From NCBI RefSeq assembly GCF_018100905.1, contig NZ_JAGJEG010000001.1:496001-560000 (forward strand): a stretch of 64,000 bases of DNA. Reading direction: 5' to 3'. How positions within the stretch are numbered: position 1 is the first letter of the stretch; every line of letters begins with the position of its first letter. The notes beneath the pieces were generated by a model that searched no databases, was not told the origin of the DNA, and worked only from the letters and a program-made list of their open reading frames with translations. The position numbers and the translations under genes are program-made. This DNA is from Pseudoalteromonas sp. MMG010. GTDB lineage: Bacteria > Pseudomonadota > Gammaproteobacteria > Enterobacterales > Alteromonadaceae. Shown here piece by piece: positions 17,141 through 25,600 of the stretch.

Positions 17141-17437
17141 TTAGCATGCTTTAGAGTCATCATCTGCTGGGTCGCCGCTTTCATCTTCTTTTTTTATTTG
17201 TACCTGTTTTATTTTCTCAAGCTTTTTTACTTCTTCACCAGGTATCGGAAATAATGAAATAAGTGGAAAAAACGCTAAAAAAATAAATGCTCCCTTCGAC
17301 ATCTTTTTTGCCAAAAAAATCATTTTAAACATACCTAAAAATACAAATATAAAAGCAACAACAACGAATACAATCGCCACATACTTTGCATCAACGCCCA
17401 CTAATAAATCCATTTTAACAACGTTTAAAACACCCAT
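17141..17437 (-). CDS. Hypothetical small membrane protein
   Basis: 98 residues, family not recognised. Two hydrophobic segments (about 20-42 and 49-66) are separated by FKMIFLAKKMSKG, followed by a highly charged tail (KKLEKIKQVQIKKEDESGDPADDDSKAC). No ribosome site is evident at ATG 17437 or at the internal ATG (MDLLVG) nine codons downstream, so the start is uncertain. Convergent with the XRE operon. Function unknown. Confidence 0.5.
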   Translation of the reverse strand: MGVLNVVKMDLLVGVDAKYVAIVFVVVAFIFVFLGMFKMIFLAKKMSKGAFIFLAFFPLISLFPIPGEEVKKLEKIKQVQIKKEDESGDPADDDSKAC

Positions 17438-17594
17438 ATAAATATTAATTGTGGTAATTTATTTAAAATCAAGCCGTTACTTTTTAATCATTAATACAAG
17501 CTCATATTTATAAGGTTTACATATCCGTCCCCAATAAAAATTAACCCAACTAAAACAAAAATTTAAAAAAACATGATTATTCTTTAATTTTTTT

Positions 17595-17622
17595 GGAATA
17601 AATCACATTCCCGCTCGTTACC
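17595..17622 (+). promoter_or_regulatory. ECF-type promoter (GGAATA / CGTTA)
   Basis: GGAATAAA at 17595 and CGTTACC at 17616 are separated by 13 bases, 36 bases before the exported-protein ATG. The same two blocks with exactly the same spacing occur before the ECF sigma gene at 20726-20753. The layout fits ECF promoters, with a -35 GGAA core and a -10 CGT core. Recognition by the sigma factor at 20773 is inferred. Confidence 0.65.
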
Positions 17623-17657
17623 TTTATGTCAATTCGCACAAACGAGAGGAAAATAGA

Positions 17658-18410
17658 ATGACTAAACTAAACAAAACATTAATTGCAATGTGTATCGCAA
17701 CAACAACAGGTTTTACCGCTTCCATTTATGCAGCAGAAATCGAAGTCGGTATTTCAACAGATCAACAAGTATCAGCACAGCTACAAACTAGCTCAGTACA
17801 AACCTCAAGTAATATTCAAGTGTCTAGCTCTGTTTTAACCCCAACAACTGATACAGAAGATACCGATGCTCAGGCAAGTACTGATACTGAAATAGCAGCA
17901 TCTACCGAAACTGATATTGAACAAAATGACTCTGCCACGGCTTTAAACACTATCAATAGTGCCACAGACACAGTAAGCCAAGCCTCTTCAGCTCTTACAG
18001 ATACACTCGATAACGTCAGCACCGATGCCACAGAACTGGCCGTAAATACCGTGCAAAGCATCTCAACCACTGAGGTTGTGAGCCAGATAAGTGAACCGGT
18101 CAATGCACTCCTACAAACGCAACTTAATGCCGCAAATGCAGTCACTACAGAGCTTAACTCAACCGCTAACAATACAGTACAAAGCAACGTGGCAGACAAT
18201 GTACTGCAAGGTACTACCGAGTTAGTACAAAGCAACGTCGCAGACAGTGTACTGCAAGGTACTACCGAGTTAGTACAAAGCAGTGTTGAGCAAAATGTAA
18301 ACTCAGTTATCTCAAGTAGTGTCAGCCAACAAGTGGCCGATCAAGTAACCGCCTCAACCACAACCGAAGTGGTAAACAATATTCAAAACAACCTTGGTTT
18401 AGGACTTTAA
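17658..18410 (+). CDS. Low-complexity exported protein (Ser/Thr/Val/Gln/Asn-rich)
   Basis: 250 residues with a signal peptide (cleavage near YAA-EI). No known domain. The mature chain is acidic and made of Ser, Thr, Val, Ala, Gln and Asn, with long predicted helical or coiled stretches (SATDTVSQASSALTDTLDNV) and a tandem QSNVADxVLQGTTELV repeat near residues 174-205. It ends in NNIQNNLGLGL. GAGAGG precedes the ATG. An ECF-type promoter identical in layout to that of the sigma operon lies upstream, and a putative beta-barrel gene follows 44 bases later. It may be a surface or adhesin-like substrate of the barrel or subtilase; this is inference. Confidence 0.75.
   Translation: MTKLNKTLIAMCIATTTGFTASIYAAEIEVGISTDQQVSAQLQTSSVQTSSNIQVSSSVLTPTTDTEDTDAQASTDTEIAASTETDIEQNDSATALNTINSATDTVSQASSALTDTLDNVSTDATELAVNTVQSISTTEVVSQISEPVNALLQTQLNAANAVTTELNSTANNTVQSNVADNVLQGTTELVQSNVADSVLQGTTELVQSSVEQNVNSVISSSVSQQVADQVTASTTTEVVNNIQNNLGLGL
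18177..18290 (+). repeat. 48-bp tandem repeat within the exported-protein gene
   Basis: Two nearly identical 48-bp units start at 18177 and 18225, and a partial third starts at 18273 (all begin GTACAAAGCA). They encode the 16-residue QSNVADxVLQGTTELV unit and keep frame. Confidence 0.9.
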
Positions 18411-18420
18411 ACCGCACAGA

Positions 18421-18450
18421 GCCGGGTAAATACCCGGCCTCCTTTGGAGG
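18421..18450 (+). promoter_or_regulatory. Two adjacent hairpins, the second hiding the ribosome site
   Basis: GCCGGGTAAATACCCGGC (18421-18438) folds into a 7- to 8-bp hairpin. CCTCC (18438-18442) pairs with GGAGG (18446-18450), which is the ribosome site of the beta-barrel gene starting at 18455. The arrangement could lower translation of the barrel relative to the exported protein, or act as a switch. Confidence 0.55.
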
Positions 18451-18454
18451 GATC

Positions 18455-19369
18455 ATGAAACTATTTTTTAAACTAAGTTTGATCAGCGCTTTTTCAACCA
18501 GTTGTTATACACTAGCGTTGCAATCAGACTACAGCGCTGTGGCTGAAGTAGGTTTAACCAACAATTCTGATTTGGCTATTAAAGAGCTCGATGTCATTTC
18601 GTCGCAAAGTGATAGCGGCAATACGCTATCACTGGCTCTGAGTTCAAATATAAAGTTTAGCGATACATTTAAAATCACCCCAAGCTATAGATATGAAAAA
18701 GTAAACTACCAAACGTTAGATCAATATGACCTTACCCTGCATCAATATGGTGTAGATAGTAATGTAAAACGAGGTAATACAGATTTCGGTATTCGCTACG
18801 ATGGGGCAACAGCAAAAGTCGCCAACGAGACATTTTTACGCTTAAACCAAGCGAGCCTTTATGCTGGTCACTTTATTTCTGCAACAACCTACATTCGTGC
18901 TTCACTTAACACCGCGTCTAAAACATTTTTAACGCAACCTGCGCGAGACTCTAACAATGTTGGGGTTAATTCAAGCCTGTACTACTTTATGAATCAAGGG
19001 AACACCTTGCTTTTAATTGGCGCAAAAATAGAAAAAGAACAAGCTGAAGACTCGCAATACGACTTCAAAGGGTATGGCATAAATACCAAATTAAGCCATA
19101 AGTTTACGGCCCTTAACTTATCAAACGAAGCCGGTATAGGCTGGAGCTATAACAATAAAGATTACCATGAAACCAACCCTGCCTCTTTTACAGAACCCAC
19201 ACTATCACGAGATGAAAAACGTAATGTATTCAATGCATTTTGGCAACTTAATGTGATTGACTCGATCAGCATTGTCGCAGAAGCCGAATATGGCGATTAC
19301 TCTTCTAAAACATCAAGTAATACTTATACTCAAAGTGTCACCAGTCTCTCGCTTAAGGCTGAATTTTAA
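18455..19369 (+). CDS. Putative outer membrane beta-barrel protein
   Basis: 304 residues with a signal peptide (cleavage near TLA-LQ). The rest is alternating amphipathic strands with many Tyr, Asn and Ser residues (KITPSYRYEKVNYQT, TDFGIRYDGATAKV, SLYAGHFISATTYIRASLNTA), ending in SLSLKAEF with a terminal Phe, as expected for insertion by the BAM machinery. Similar architectures are annotated as surface-lipoprotein-assembly-modifier-like or DUF2860-like, but no confident family match is claimed. It follows the low-complexity exported protein, presumably on the same transcript. Its 3' end overlaps the end of the convergent subtilase by 17 bases. Confidence 0.75.
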   Translation: MKLFFKLSLISAFSTSCYTLALQSDYSAVAEVGLTNNSDLAIKELDVISSQSDSGNTLSLALSSNIKFSDTFKITPSYRYEKVNYQTLDQYDLTLHQYGVDSNVKRGNTDFGIRYDGATAKVANETFLRLNQASLYAGHFISATTYIRASLNTASKTFLTQPARDSNNVGVNSSLYYFMNQGNTLLLIGAKIEKEQAEDSQYDFKGYGINTKLSHKFTALNLSNEAGIGWSYNNKDYHETNPASFTEPTLSRDEKRNVFNAFWQLNVIDSISIVAEAEYGDYSSKTSSNTYTQSVTSLSLKAEF

Positions 19370-20654
19370 GCGAGCGTATGATCCCATAACCAAATACAGG
19401 GTCTTTACCGGGTTGACCGGCATCTACAGCACGTTGCACCAGCTGAGTAAAAATCTGTTGCGGTGTTTTTCCTTCAACGGCTAAGCACGCCGCAGCCGCA
19501 CTAATATATGGTGCAGCCATCGACGTTCCCGACTCTCGCCCAGTACCACCGGCGCCATTTAATGTTAATACATTCACCCCTGGTGCAGAAAAGTCGATAT
19601 GTTCCCCTTTATTCGACCAACGGTACACGGTATTTAAGTGACCCACTGCACTGACAGCGATGACATTATTATATGCTGCCGGATACAGAGGGAGTGCAGC
19701 AGGTCCTGCATTTCCTGCAGCACCAACCAGAGTTATTTTTTTCGCGTGAGCGGTTTTAATAGCCGCAGCTAAAATAGCATTATTTGGGCCGGTAAAACTC
19801 ATATTAATAACGGGTACATTTTCTGCCACCAACCAATTTAACGCTTGAACAATAGCAATCAGCGTTGCCCCTTGTGAAAAATCTGATTGACGATGAAAAA
19901 CCGCCGCACTATACAAGGTTGCTTTGTTTAACAATGGAGTAAGTAAGCCCTCTTTCCCTACCATCACCCCTGCTACAGCAGTGCCGTGTAAACTAGGCGA
20001 CTCTATAGTTTCAGGCAAAAATGACTGCACTTTTATTGTGGTATGAGCAAACCCCGAATGCGCTACAGCAACGGCACTATCAATCATTCCCACGCTCACC
20101 GCTTGATCACACAATGGCATATGCTTGCCTTGTGAGTCTGACACGCCCATGCCCGACTGTGCTTGGTAAATATGATTTCGGCCAATTAACGCATCTTCAG
20201 ATAACGATAAGAGTTTAAGTAGCTGTACTTTAGAGTCATACTTTTCAGGCACCACAAAACGCAATAAAATTAAATTTAGCGCGTCATACGATGTTCGAGT
20301 TAAAATCGTTGCGCCAATTTTATCTAATGTCAGTTGATGTTTTTGATCTGCTAATATTATCCATTCACGCTCAATAGCTCTAAAGCCTTGCTCCACTTCA
20401 ACTTCAACAAACACCGTTTGTTTTGCCCTATTTAGCACATTTAAAGTAGGCGGTAATGCAGCTAAAGTTTGGCTAGCTTGCTCTAGTAATTCCAGCTCTT
20501 GCAATGACGTACCTAGCGTCTCTACATGCCGCTTAACCTCAACAATCGGAATTTCAACCTGTTGAATTATAGGTCTAATGGGTTTTATTAATTCAGCATC
20601 GGCAGTGTGGGCCAAGCCAACTAATAAGCAGAAAAAAACATATTTCATATTCAT
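19353..20654 (-). CDS. S8 family serine peptidase (subtilase), exported
   Basis: 433 residues with a signal peptide ending near TADA. About 160 residues of N-terminal region follow (helical, then a propeptide-like part), and then the subtilase domain. The triad is complete: Asp192 in VGMIDSAV, His223 in SLHGTAVAGV, Ser378 in SGTSMAAPYIS, plus the oxyanion Asn315 in GAAGNAGPA. It is an endopeptidase acting outside the cytoplasm. It is divergent from the ECF sigma operon with a 118-base shared spacer, and convergent with the beta-barrel gene. This places it physically inside the ECF module, so a role in maturing the exported protein or in signalling is plausible but unproved. Confidence 0.9.
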   Translation of the reverse strand: MNMKYVFFCLLVGLAHTADAELIKPIRPIIQQVEIPIVEVKRHVETLGTSLQELELLEQASQTLAALPPTLNVLNRAKQTVFVEVEVEQGFRAIEREWIILADQKHQLTLDKIGATILTRTSYDALNLILLRFVVPEKYDSKVQLLKLLSLSEDALIGRNHIYQAQSGMGVSDSQGKHMPLCDQAVSVGMIDSAVAVAHSGFAHTTIKVQSFLPETIESPSLHGTAVAGVMVGKEGLLTPLLNKATLYSAAVFHRQSDFSQGATLIAIVQALNWLVAENVPVINMSFTGPNNAILAAAIKTAHAKKITLVGAAGNAGPAALPLYPAAYNNVIAVSAVGHLNTVYRWSNKGEHIDFSAPGVNVLTLNGAGGTGRESGTSMAAPYISAAAACLAVEGKTPQQIFTQLVQRAVDAGQPGKDPVFGYGIIRSLKIQP

Positions 20655-20725
20655 GTTAAGGTGTCTTTTTAAAAGTGAGCAATATCGTTATAACGTTTTA
20701 GCTAAAAATAAATTGCAATTATTTT

Positions 20726-20753
20726 GGAATAAAATGCAATGCAACACGTTACC
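20726..20753 (+). promoter_or_regulatory. ECF-type promoter of the sigma operon
   Basis: GGAATAAA at 20726 and CGTTACC at 20747 are separated by 13 bases, exactly as upstream of the exported-protein gene at 17658. The site is 19 bases before the sigma ATG. It suggests that the sigma factor activates its own operon. Confidence 0.65.
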
Positions 20754-20772
20754 TCACTAAGGAGAAAATAAT

Positions 20773-21264
20773 ATGACTAATACCATAACACAGTTATTAC
20801 CGGCATTAAGGCGTTTTGCATACTCATTAACCGGGAATCAAGCCGATGCGGATGACGTAGTACAAATAACCATAGAAAAACTGCTAGTAAAAGGGCTACC
20901 CGATAATATAGAGCCATTAAAATGGGCGTTTAAAGTATGCAGAAATGTATGGATTGATGAGTATCGTTCGCAAAAAGTAAGGCAAAAATCTGTAAACGAT
21001 CCCCAACTTCACGAAGCTGCAAGCAACGATGAGCAAAATAATTTAGCCGATACCCAAACTCTTCAACGAGTGAACAATGCGCTCACATCATTACCCAACG
21101 AACAACGAGAAATTGTTTCTTTAGTGGCAGTGCAAGGGATGGCATATAAAGATGTAGCTAGCATACTCGATATTCCCGTTGGTACTGTTATGAGTAAATT
21201 ATCTCGTGCTCGCAGTGCCCTTTATCAACTCATTAAGCCCGATTTTAGCAAGGAGAACGCATGA
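20773..21264 (+). CDS. ECF RNA polymerase sigma factor
   Basis: 163 residues, the usual ECF size. Region 2 is LRRFAYSLTGNQADADDVVQITIEKLL with the downstream KWAFKVCRNVWIDEYRSQKVRQK; region 4 is LTSLPNEQREIVSLVAVQGMAYKDVASILDIPVGTVMSKLSRARSAL. AAGGAG precedes the ATG. Its stop overlaps the anti-sigma start by 4 bases (ATGA), so the pair is translationally coupled. The promoter upstream matches one at 17595, so its regulon likely includes itself and the exported protein/barrel genes. Confidence 0.92.
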   Translation: MTNTITQLLPALRRFAYSLTGNQADADDVVQITIEKLLVKGLPDNIEPLKWAFKVCRNVWIDEYRSQKVRQKSVNDPQLHEAASNDEQNNLADTQTLQRVNNALTSLPNEQREIVSLVAVQGMAYKDVASILDIPVGTVMSKLSRARSALYQLIKPDFSKENA

Positions 21265-21959
21265 TGATTGATGATAAAACACTCAATGCATTTTTAGATA
21301 ATGAGTTGAGCGAAACGCAAATGGAACAAGTTCGCCATGCTATAGCTCAGCAAGAAGATTTGGCCCTGCGTCTTGCCGAATTAAGCGAAGTCGACATGTT
21401 AGTAAAACAACATGCACAACATATTGATAATCTGCCTCTGAGTCACTCATTAGCAAACACAATCAATAACTTACCAAACAGCAACGTTGTTGAAATTTCA
21501 CGCTGGCAAAAACTAAAAACATCGAGCAAAAAACAGCTTGCCATAGCCGCCAGTGTTGCTATTGCCTGTACAGTGAGTTTGGTCAGTTATATGCAGCAAG
21601 AACAGCTGCAATTAGACAGCCGAATAGTACAAGTGCTGGAGAAACAATTAAGTGGTGATAAAGCCAATATTGATCAGTCATTAGCCGTTACAGCAAATTT
21701 AAGCTTCATTAATAATAACGGTGAGTTTTGCCGCCAATACACTGTGTTTAAAGCAAAAACACAACAAGCTATGATTGCCTGTAAACAGCAAAAAAAATGG
21801 CAAATGAATGCACAAGGCCCGCTAATAAATCATAACCAGCAGTCGTATAGCATGGCAAGCCATGATGCACAGTTAGATAACTATATCGATGAAACACTGA
21901 AAGGGCAGCCGCTTGATCGCAGCCAAGAGCAACATGCCCGAAGCAGCAACTGGCAATAA
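21261..21959 (+). CDS. Anti-sigma factor, single-pass membrane protein
   Basis: 232 residues. The N-terminal cytoplasmic part begins DDKTLNAFLDNELSETQMEQVRHAI, the typical opening of anti-sigma domains. It lacks the HxxxCxxC zinc motif, so it is not a ZAS-type factor. One transmembrane segment (about residues 92-110, KKQLAIAASVAIACTVSLVSYM) leads to a periplasmic C-terminal domain of about 120 residues with two Cys (EFCRQY and MIACKQQ), which could form a disulfide. It should hold the ECF factor until a periplasmic signal arrives. The gene is coupled to the sigma gene by a 4-base overlap and followed 12 bases later by a lipoprotein. Confidence 0.85.
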   Translation: MMIDDKTLNAFLDNELSETQMEQVRHAIAQQEDLALRLAELSEVDMLVKQHAQHIDNLPLSHSLANTINNLPNSNVVEISRWQKLKTSSKKQLAIAASVAIACTVSLVSYMQQEQLQLDSRIVQVLEKQLSGDKANIDQSLAVTANLSFINNNGEFCRQYTVFKAKTQQAMIACKQQKKWQMNAQGPLINHNQQSYSMASHDAQLDNYIDETLKGQPLDRSQEQHARSSNWQ

Positions 21960-21971
21960 CAAGGAGAACTT

Positions 21972-22496
21972 ATGCAATATTTAATGATTACAATATTAAT
22001 TTTAACGTTAACTGCGTGTGCCAACAGCCACAATTCAAACTCCAGTGTGCGTGGCTACAGTGAGCAACAACTTGCACCAGATCAATTTGCACTAAGCTAT
22101 AAAAGTAGCCGGCTATCAAAACAAAAGGTGCACGACTTTACCTTGCTAAAAGCGGCACACCTCACCACCTTGCACGGCTACGACTGGTTTGTTATAACTC
22201 AACAGAAAACCGAAATAACGACGCCAAGCGAATCGTTCGCAACAACCCATAGTTCGGCCTCACAGACAACTCGTTGTGGGCTATTATCATGTTCAACACA
22301 CACATCCCCTTCTTATCCCACTGCGTCCGCTTCAATACAAAGGCAGCAAATAAGTTATTATATAAATATAAAAATGGGTACGGGCATTCAACCCAACGCA
22401 AAAACTCATAATGCCTATGAAATACAGCAAAAAGAATCAGCCACACAATATCTGAACCAGATTTGTCCTAATGATACAAGGATGTATAACAACTGA
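21972..22496 (+). CDS. Lipoprotein of the CC0125/CC1285 type
   Basis: 174 residues with a lipobox (TLTAC, Cys15). The domain GYSEQQLAPDQFALSYKSSRLSKQKVHDFTLLKAAHLTTLHGYDWFVI fits the CC0125/CC1285 lipoprotein family, whose members share the GYS..L....F.V.Y.G......V.D..L..AA.L....GYDWF pattern. The C-terminal half is Ser/Thr-rich with a CGLLSC pair. The function is unknown. AAGGAG precedes the ATG, and it is the third gene of the ECF operon, so it may take part in sensing envelope state. Confidence 0.8.
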   Translation: MQYLMITILILTLTACANSHNSNSSVRGYSEQQLAPDQFALSYKSSRLSKQKVHDFTLLKAAHLTTLHGYDWFVITQQKTEITTPSESFATTHSSASQTTRCGLLSCSTHTSPSYPTASASIQRQQISYYINIKMGTGIQPNAKTHNAYEIQQKESATQYLNQICPNDTRMYNN

Positions 22497-22603
22497 TTTG
22501 GTCAGGAAGACGAGTTATAAATGTTACAAAGCAACCAAAAAACTAAAATTAACTTTTTTCATTTGCCGATAATTTAAAAGCGTTGAATAATGAGGGTTCA
22601 TCA

Positions 22604-23776
22604 ATGGCAATAATAATTTGGACTCTCATGATCAAAGCATTACTCACTACAGGCTTAATCGCTTCATCATTCACAGCAATGAGCCTCCCCCTAACCGTAG
22701 AAGAACAACGAATTAGCAAAGCTCAAGAGGCTATGCCAAATGTGTTAAACACGTTTTCAGCTCAAGTAAATTCGTTTGAACAAAAATTTAAAGCCTTAAG
22801 CACTTTTAAAGAAGCAAAAAACTTAGTGCAAAGCTATAGCTTTGAGCTGTGGGAAAGTGGCAAACAACAAATAACAAGCAGTCAATCGTACGACGACCGA
22901 GCACTTTATTGGACCCGTTTACTGTCAAGTAAAGTAATACGTACACACTCACCTCAATTCGCTATCACCGAAGCGCAGATAAACACCCTGCTTACCTTGC
23001 TTGAAAACGGCAGTCGCGGTCGCACCGACTTAAACTATTCAAGTGGTGCCGATAAAAAGATTTTACTCACCGGATTCGACCCGTTCTTACTCGACCGAAA
23101 TATAAATCAAAGTAATCCTTCGGGTATTGCGGCTCTTCTACTTGATGGCCAAGTCATAAATTACAATGGAGTGAGCGCAGAAATAAACACGGTTATGGTA
23201 CCGGTGCGCTACGAAGACTTTGATCAAGGTATAATCGAGTCACTGCTTGCACCTTATTATGCACTTAACAATGTAGACATGATTGTGACTGTAAGCATGG
23301 GTAGAACAGAGTTTGATCTAGAGCATTTTCCGGGCAAACGTCGCAGTGTAACCGCCCCTGATAACGCCAATATTGTATACGGTGGCACACAAACCAGTCC
23401 TGTTATCCCTAAACTCAATGGTCGTCCACTGCCTGGTAACGAATTTGTTAAATTTAGCCTGCCAGTAAGCGACATGCAAAAAGCAAAAGGCGATTACAAA
23501 GTGATCGATAACCACGAAGTCACCACGATTGAAAAAACGTATAAAGCGGGCTCGTATGGCGAACTTAAAAATAGTATTGCGGTAAATGGAGGCGGTGGCG
23601 GTTATTTATCTAACGAAATATCGTATCGTAGTATTCGTCTGCGCGATGAGCTAAATTCAAGTATTCCTACCGGGCATATTCACACCCCACGTATACAGCA
23701 ATTTGAGCCCGAAACCGAAGCTAAAATAGTAAAACAAATAAAAGCCATGTTAGAGAAAAGCTTAGTAGCACTGTAG
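22604..23776 (+). CDS. Exported pyroglutamyl-peptidase-like protein with Ser at the Cys position
   Basis: 390 residues from ATG 22604, chosen because GAGG lies nine bases upstream and a signal-like segment follows; the frame extends upstream only by a TTG. After about 150 residues of helical N-terminal region comes a peptidase C15-like domain: ILLTGFDPF...NPSG (157-175), SMGRTEFDLE with the catalytic-type Glu240, NGGGGGYLSNEISYRS where Ser336 stands at the position of the catalytic Cys in the family (usual YxCN), and TGHIHTP with His360. Canonical C15 enzymes are about 210 residues, cytoplasmic, and remove N-terminal pyroglutamate. Here the protein is exported, enlarged, and has lost the thiol, so it may be a serine-type variant or non-catalytic. 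Confidence 0.8.
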   Translation: MAIIIWTLMIKALLTTGLIASSFTAMSLPLTVEEQRISKAQEAMPNVLNTFSAQVNSFEQKFKALSTFKEAKNLVQSYSFELWESGKQQITSSQSYDDRALYWTRLLSSKVIRTHSPQFAITEAQINTLLTLLENGSRGRTDLNYSSGADKKILLTGFDPFLLDRNINQSNPSGIAALLLDGQVINYNGVSAEINTVMVPVRYEDFDQGIIESLLAPYYALNNVDMIVTVSMGRTEFDLEHFPGKRRSVTAPDNANIVYGGTQTSPVIPKLNGRPLPGNEFVKFSLPVSDMQKAKGDYKVIDNHEVTTIEKTYKAGSYGELKNSIAVNGGGGGYLSNEISYRSIRLRDELNSSIPTGHIHTPRIQQFEPETEAKIVKQIKAMLEKSLVAL

Positions 23777-23792
23777 TTAAATACATAAAATG

Positions 23793-23836
23793 CATGCATA
23801 AAAAAAGGGCAAACTATTGCCCTTTTTTTATGCATG
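23793..23836. terminator. Bidirectional terminator, 20-bp perfect stem
   Basis: The arms 23793-23812 and 23817-23836 are perfectly complementary around a 4-base loop, with internal runs of seven A and seven T flanking the GGGC core. It lies between the convergent peptidase-like and GGDEF genes and can end both. Confidence 0.92.
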
Positions 23837-23842
23837 GTTCGC

Positions 23843-25600
23843 TTAGCGATAATTACTAAACTGGGTACACACTTTATTTTTACCATGTTTTTTTGAATCA
23901 TATAAAGCGCTATCAGAAACCTCAAATAGCTCTTCAAAGTCATACCCAACATGCTCAGAACTTGCCACACCAAAGCTTGCTGTTAATGAAAATACCTGAC
24001 CCTGCGACTTATTGGTTAATTCAATTTCGTGTCGGCATCGCTCTGCTATTTCAATCGCTTGTTCAAGATTACAGTCTGACATAATAATACCAAACTCTTC
24101 GCCCCCTAAACGCCCAATAAAGTCGCCTTTTCTACAACCTGCTTGCACCGCTAAAATAGCTGTTTTCAGGGCGATATCACCCATTTTATGACCATAACTG
24201 TCGTTTATCTTTTTAAAGTCATCTAAATCAAAAATAACTAAACTAACCGGAATTTCTTTTGCAGATAACGACTCTAAAATTTTAACTGCTTTTTTTGTAA
24301 AAAAGTGACGATTAGCAATACCAGTAAGGCTATCCTTTTGAGATATTCTTTCTAACTCTAGGTAATGGCTACGTTTTTTATATAACCATAAAACCACAAA
24401 TAAAAATAAAATAAACAAGCCTAAAAAAAGTAACTTACGTTTATTACTTTCTTCGTAAGAAAGCCGAGCTTTGGCCCTTAATAACGAATTTTCGGCATCT
24501 AGTAAGTCAATTTGATTCGATTTTAATAGGTTATCTTGTTGCGCTTTATGAATGCTCAAACGTTTAGCATTCATACTCGAAAGATTTAATGATTTAGCCT
24601 TAGCGTAAGACTTATATAATACTAAGGCTTGCTCATAAAATTGTTCGGCTTCAGCTATTTTATACAGTACTTCATAAGCATCTATATCCGATATTACTGC
24701 ATAATCAGCGCCTTTATCTTCATTAATAACTTTATATGCGTACTCTTTTGCTTTGTCGTATTCTTTACGTAAAAAGTACACTTTACTTAAAAGCGCATAA
24801 AACTCCTCAAGTATAGGTGCATAGTTAGTACTTTCTACATCGCTACGCTGCTGTAACAGCACCGATAATGCGTCCTCTGTTTTACCTTGATCATAAAGAT
24901 AAATAGCATGATGGGTATTAATCGCATTTATCGCGATAGGCTCTTCAGCTGTTTTACAAAAAGTTAACGCTCGCTCGAAAGATGATTCAGATAACGATTC
25001 ATTTTTAGTCGAGACCAAAGCCACAATAAGTTGCATGTTTAACAAACAGGTAAAACGTGTCGAATATTGACCATTTACTATCGAGTTTGCATAACTAATA
25101 ACTGTTTCTTTTTCATCTATAGAATTGTAAAAGTTAATAATCGCATTATGACCCTGCTCTTTTGTTTCGCTATCATCAACTTGTTCAATATTCTCGGTTA
25201 AAAAATCCATGGCTTCAAATGCTGCAACCCAATTTTGAGTTGCAGCATTAATGGCTGCCAAAGCAGAATAAGCTTTAAACCTTAAATTAAAAGAATAAGA
25301 AGGGCTGGTTAAATCATTAAAAGCAGGCACAGAGGCGGCAATATCACCCATAACAAGCTTAAGGTAAGCATGTGTGTAGTCATATAGCTCTTGATCATCT
25401 TTGGAGAGTGTAGACTTATCGACCGTATCAAATAATTGAGCGGCTTGTTGTGGTTTTGAGCTACGTAATTTATATGCTTGCGCAAGTGCATCGTTACTAG
25501 CAGCATGCACCACAGGCAAAGAGCTTGTAGTTACCAATAGCAATAACAAAAATACAATCCGTTGAATTAAACTAATGACTTCGCCCCGTTCCTTCGCCAA
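23843..25600 (-). CDS. TPR-GGEEF diguanylate cyclase
   Basis: 585 residues: an N-terminal signal or anchor (about 10-33), a periplasmic helical TPR-like region to about 385, one transmembrane segment (LLFLGLFILFLFVVLWLY), and a C-terminal GGDEF domain. The active loop is GRLGGEEF, with the substrate motif LTGIANRHFF and DFKKINDSYGHKMGD. RKGD stands five residues before GGEEF, so the inhibitory I-site (RxxD) is present. It should make cyclic di-GMP under control of a periplasmic signal, with product feedback. The ATG at 25600 starts MAKERGE. A similar protein is encoded at 30868, without the I-site. Confidence 0.9.
   Translation of the reverse strand: MAKERGEVISLIQRIVFLLLLLVTTSSLPVVHAASNDALAQAYKLRSSKPQQAAQLFDTVDKSTLSKDDQELYDYTHAYLKLVMGDIAASVPAFNDLTSPSYSFNLRFKAYSALAAINAATQNWVAAFEAMDFLTENIEQVDDSETKEQGHNAIINFYNSIDEKETVISYANSIVNGQYSTRFTCLLNMQLIVALVSTKNESLSESSFERALTFCKTAEEPIAINAINTHHAIYLYDQGKTEDALSVLLQQRSDVESTNYAPILEEFYALLSKVYFLRKEYDKAKEYAYKVINEDKGADYAVISDIDAYEVLYKIAEAEQFYEQALVLYKSYAKAKSLNLSSMNAKRLSIHKAQQDNLLKSNQIDLLDAENSLLRAKARLSYEESNKRKLLFLGLFILFLFVVLWLYKKRSHYLELERISQKDSLTGIANRHFFTKKAVKILESLSAKEIPVSLVIFDLDDFKKINDSYGHKMGDIALKTAILAVQAGCRKGDFIGRLGGEEFGIIMSDCNLEQAIEIAERCRHEIELTNKSQGQVFSLTASFGVASSEHVGYDFEELFEVSDSALYDSKKHGKNKVCTQFSNYR

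Noticed and set aside
20655..20772. A search for the ECF motif in front of the subtilase gene on the minus strand
   Set aside because: No GGAA / CGTTA pair with the right spacing was found. A CGTTATAACG dyad at 20686-20695 is too short to name.
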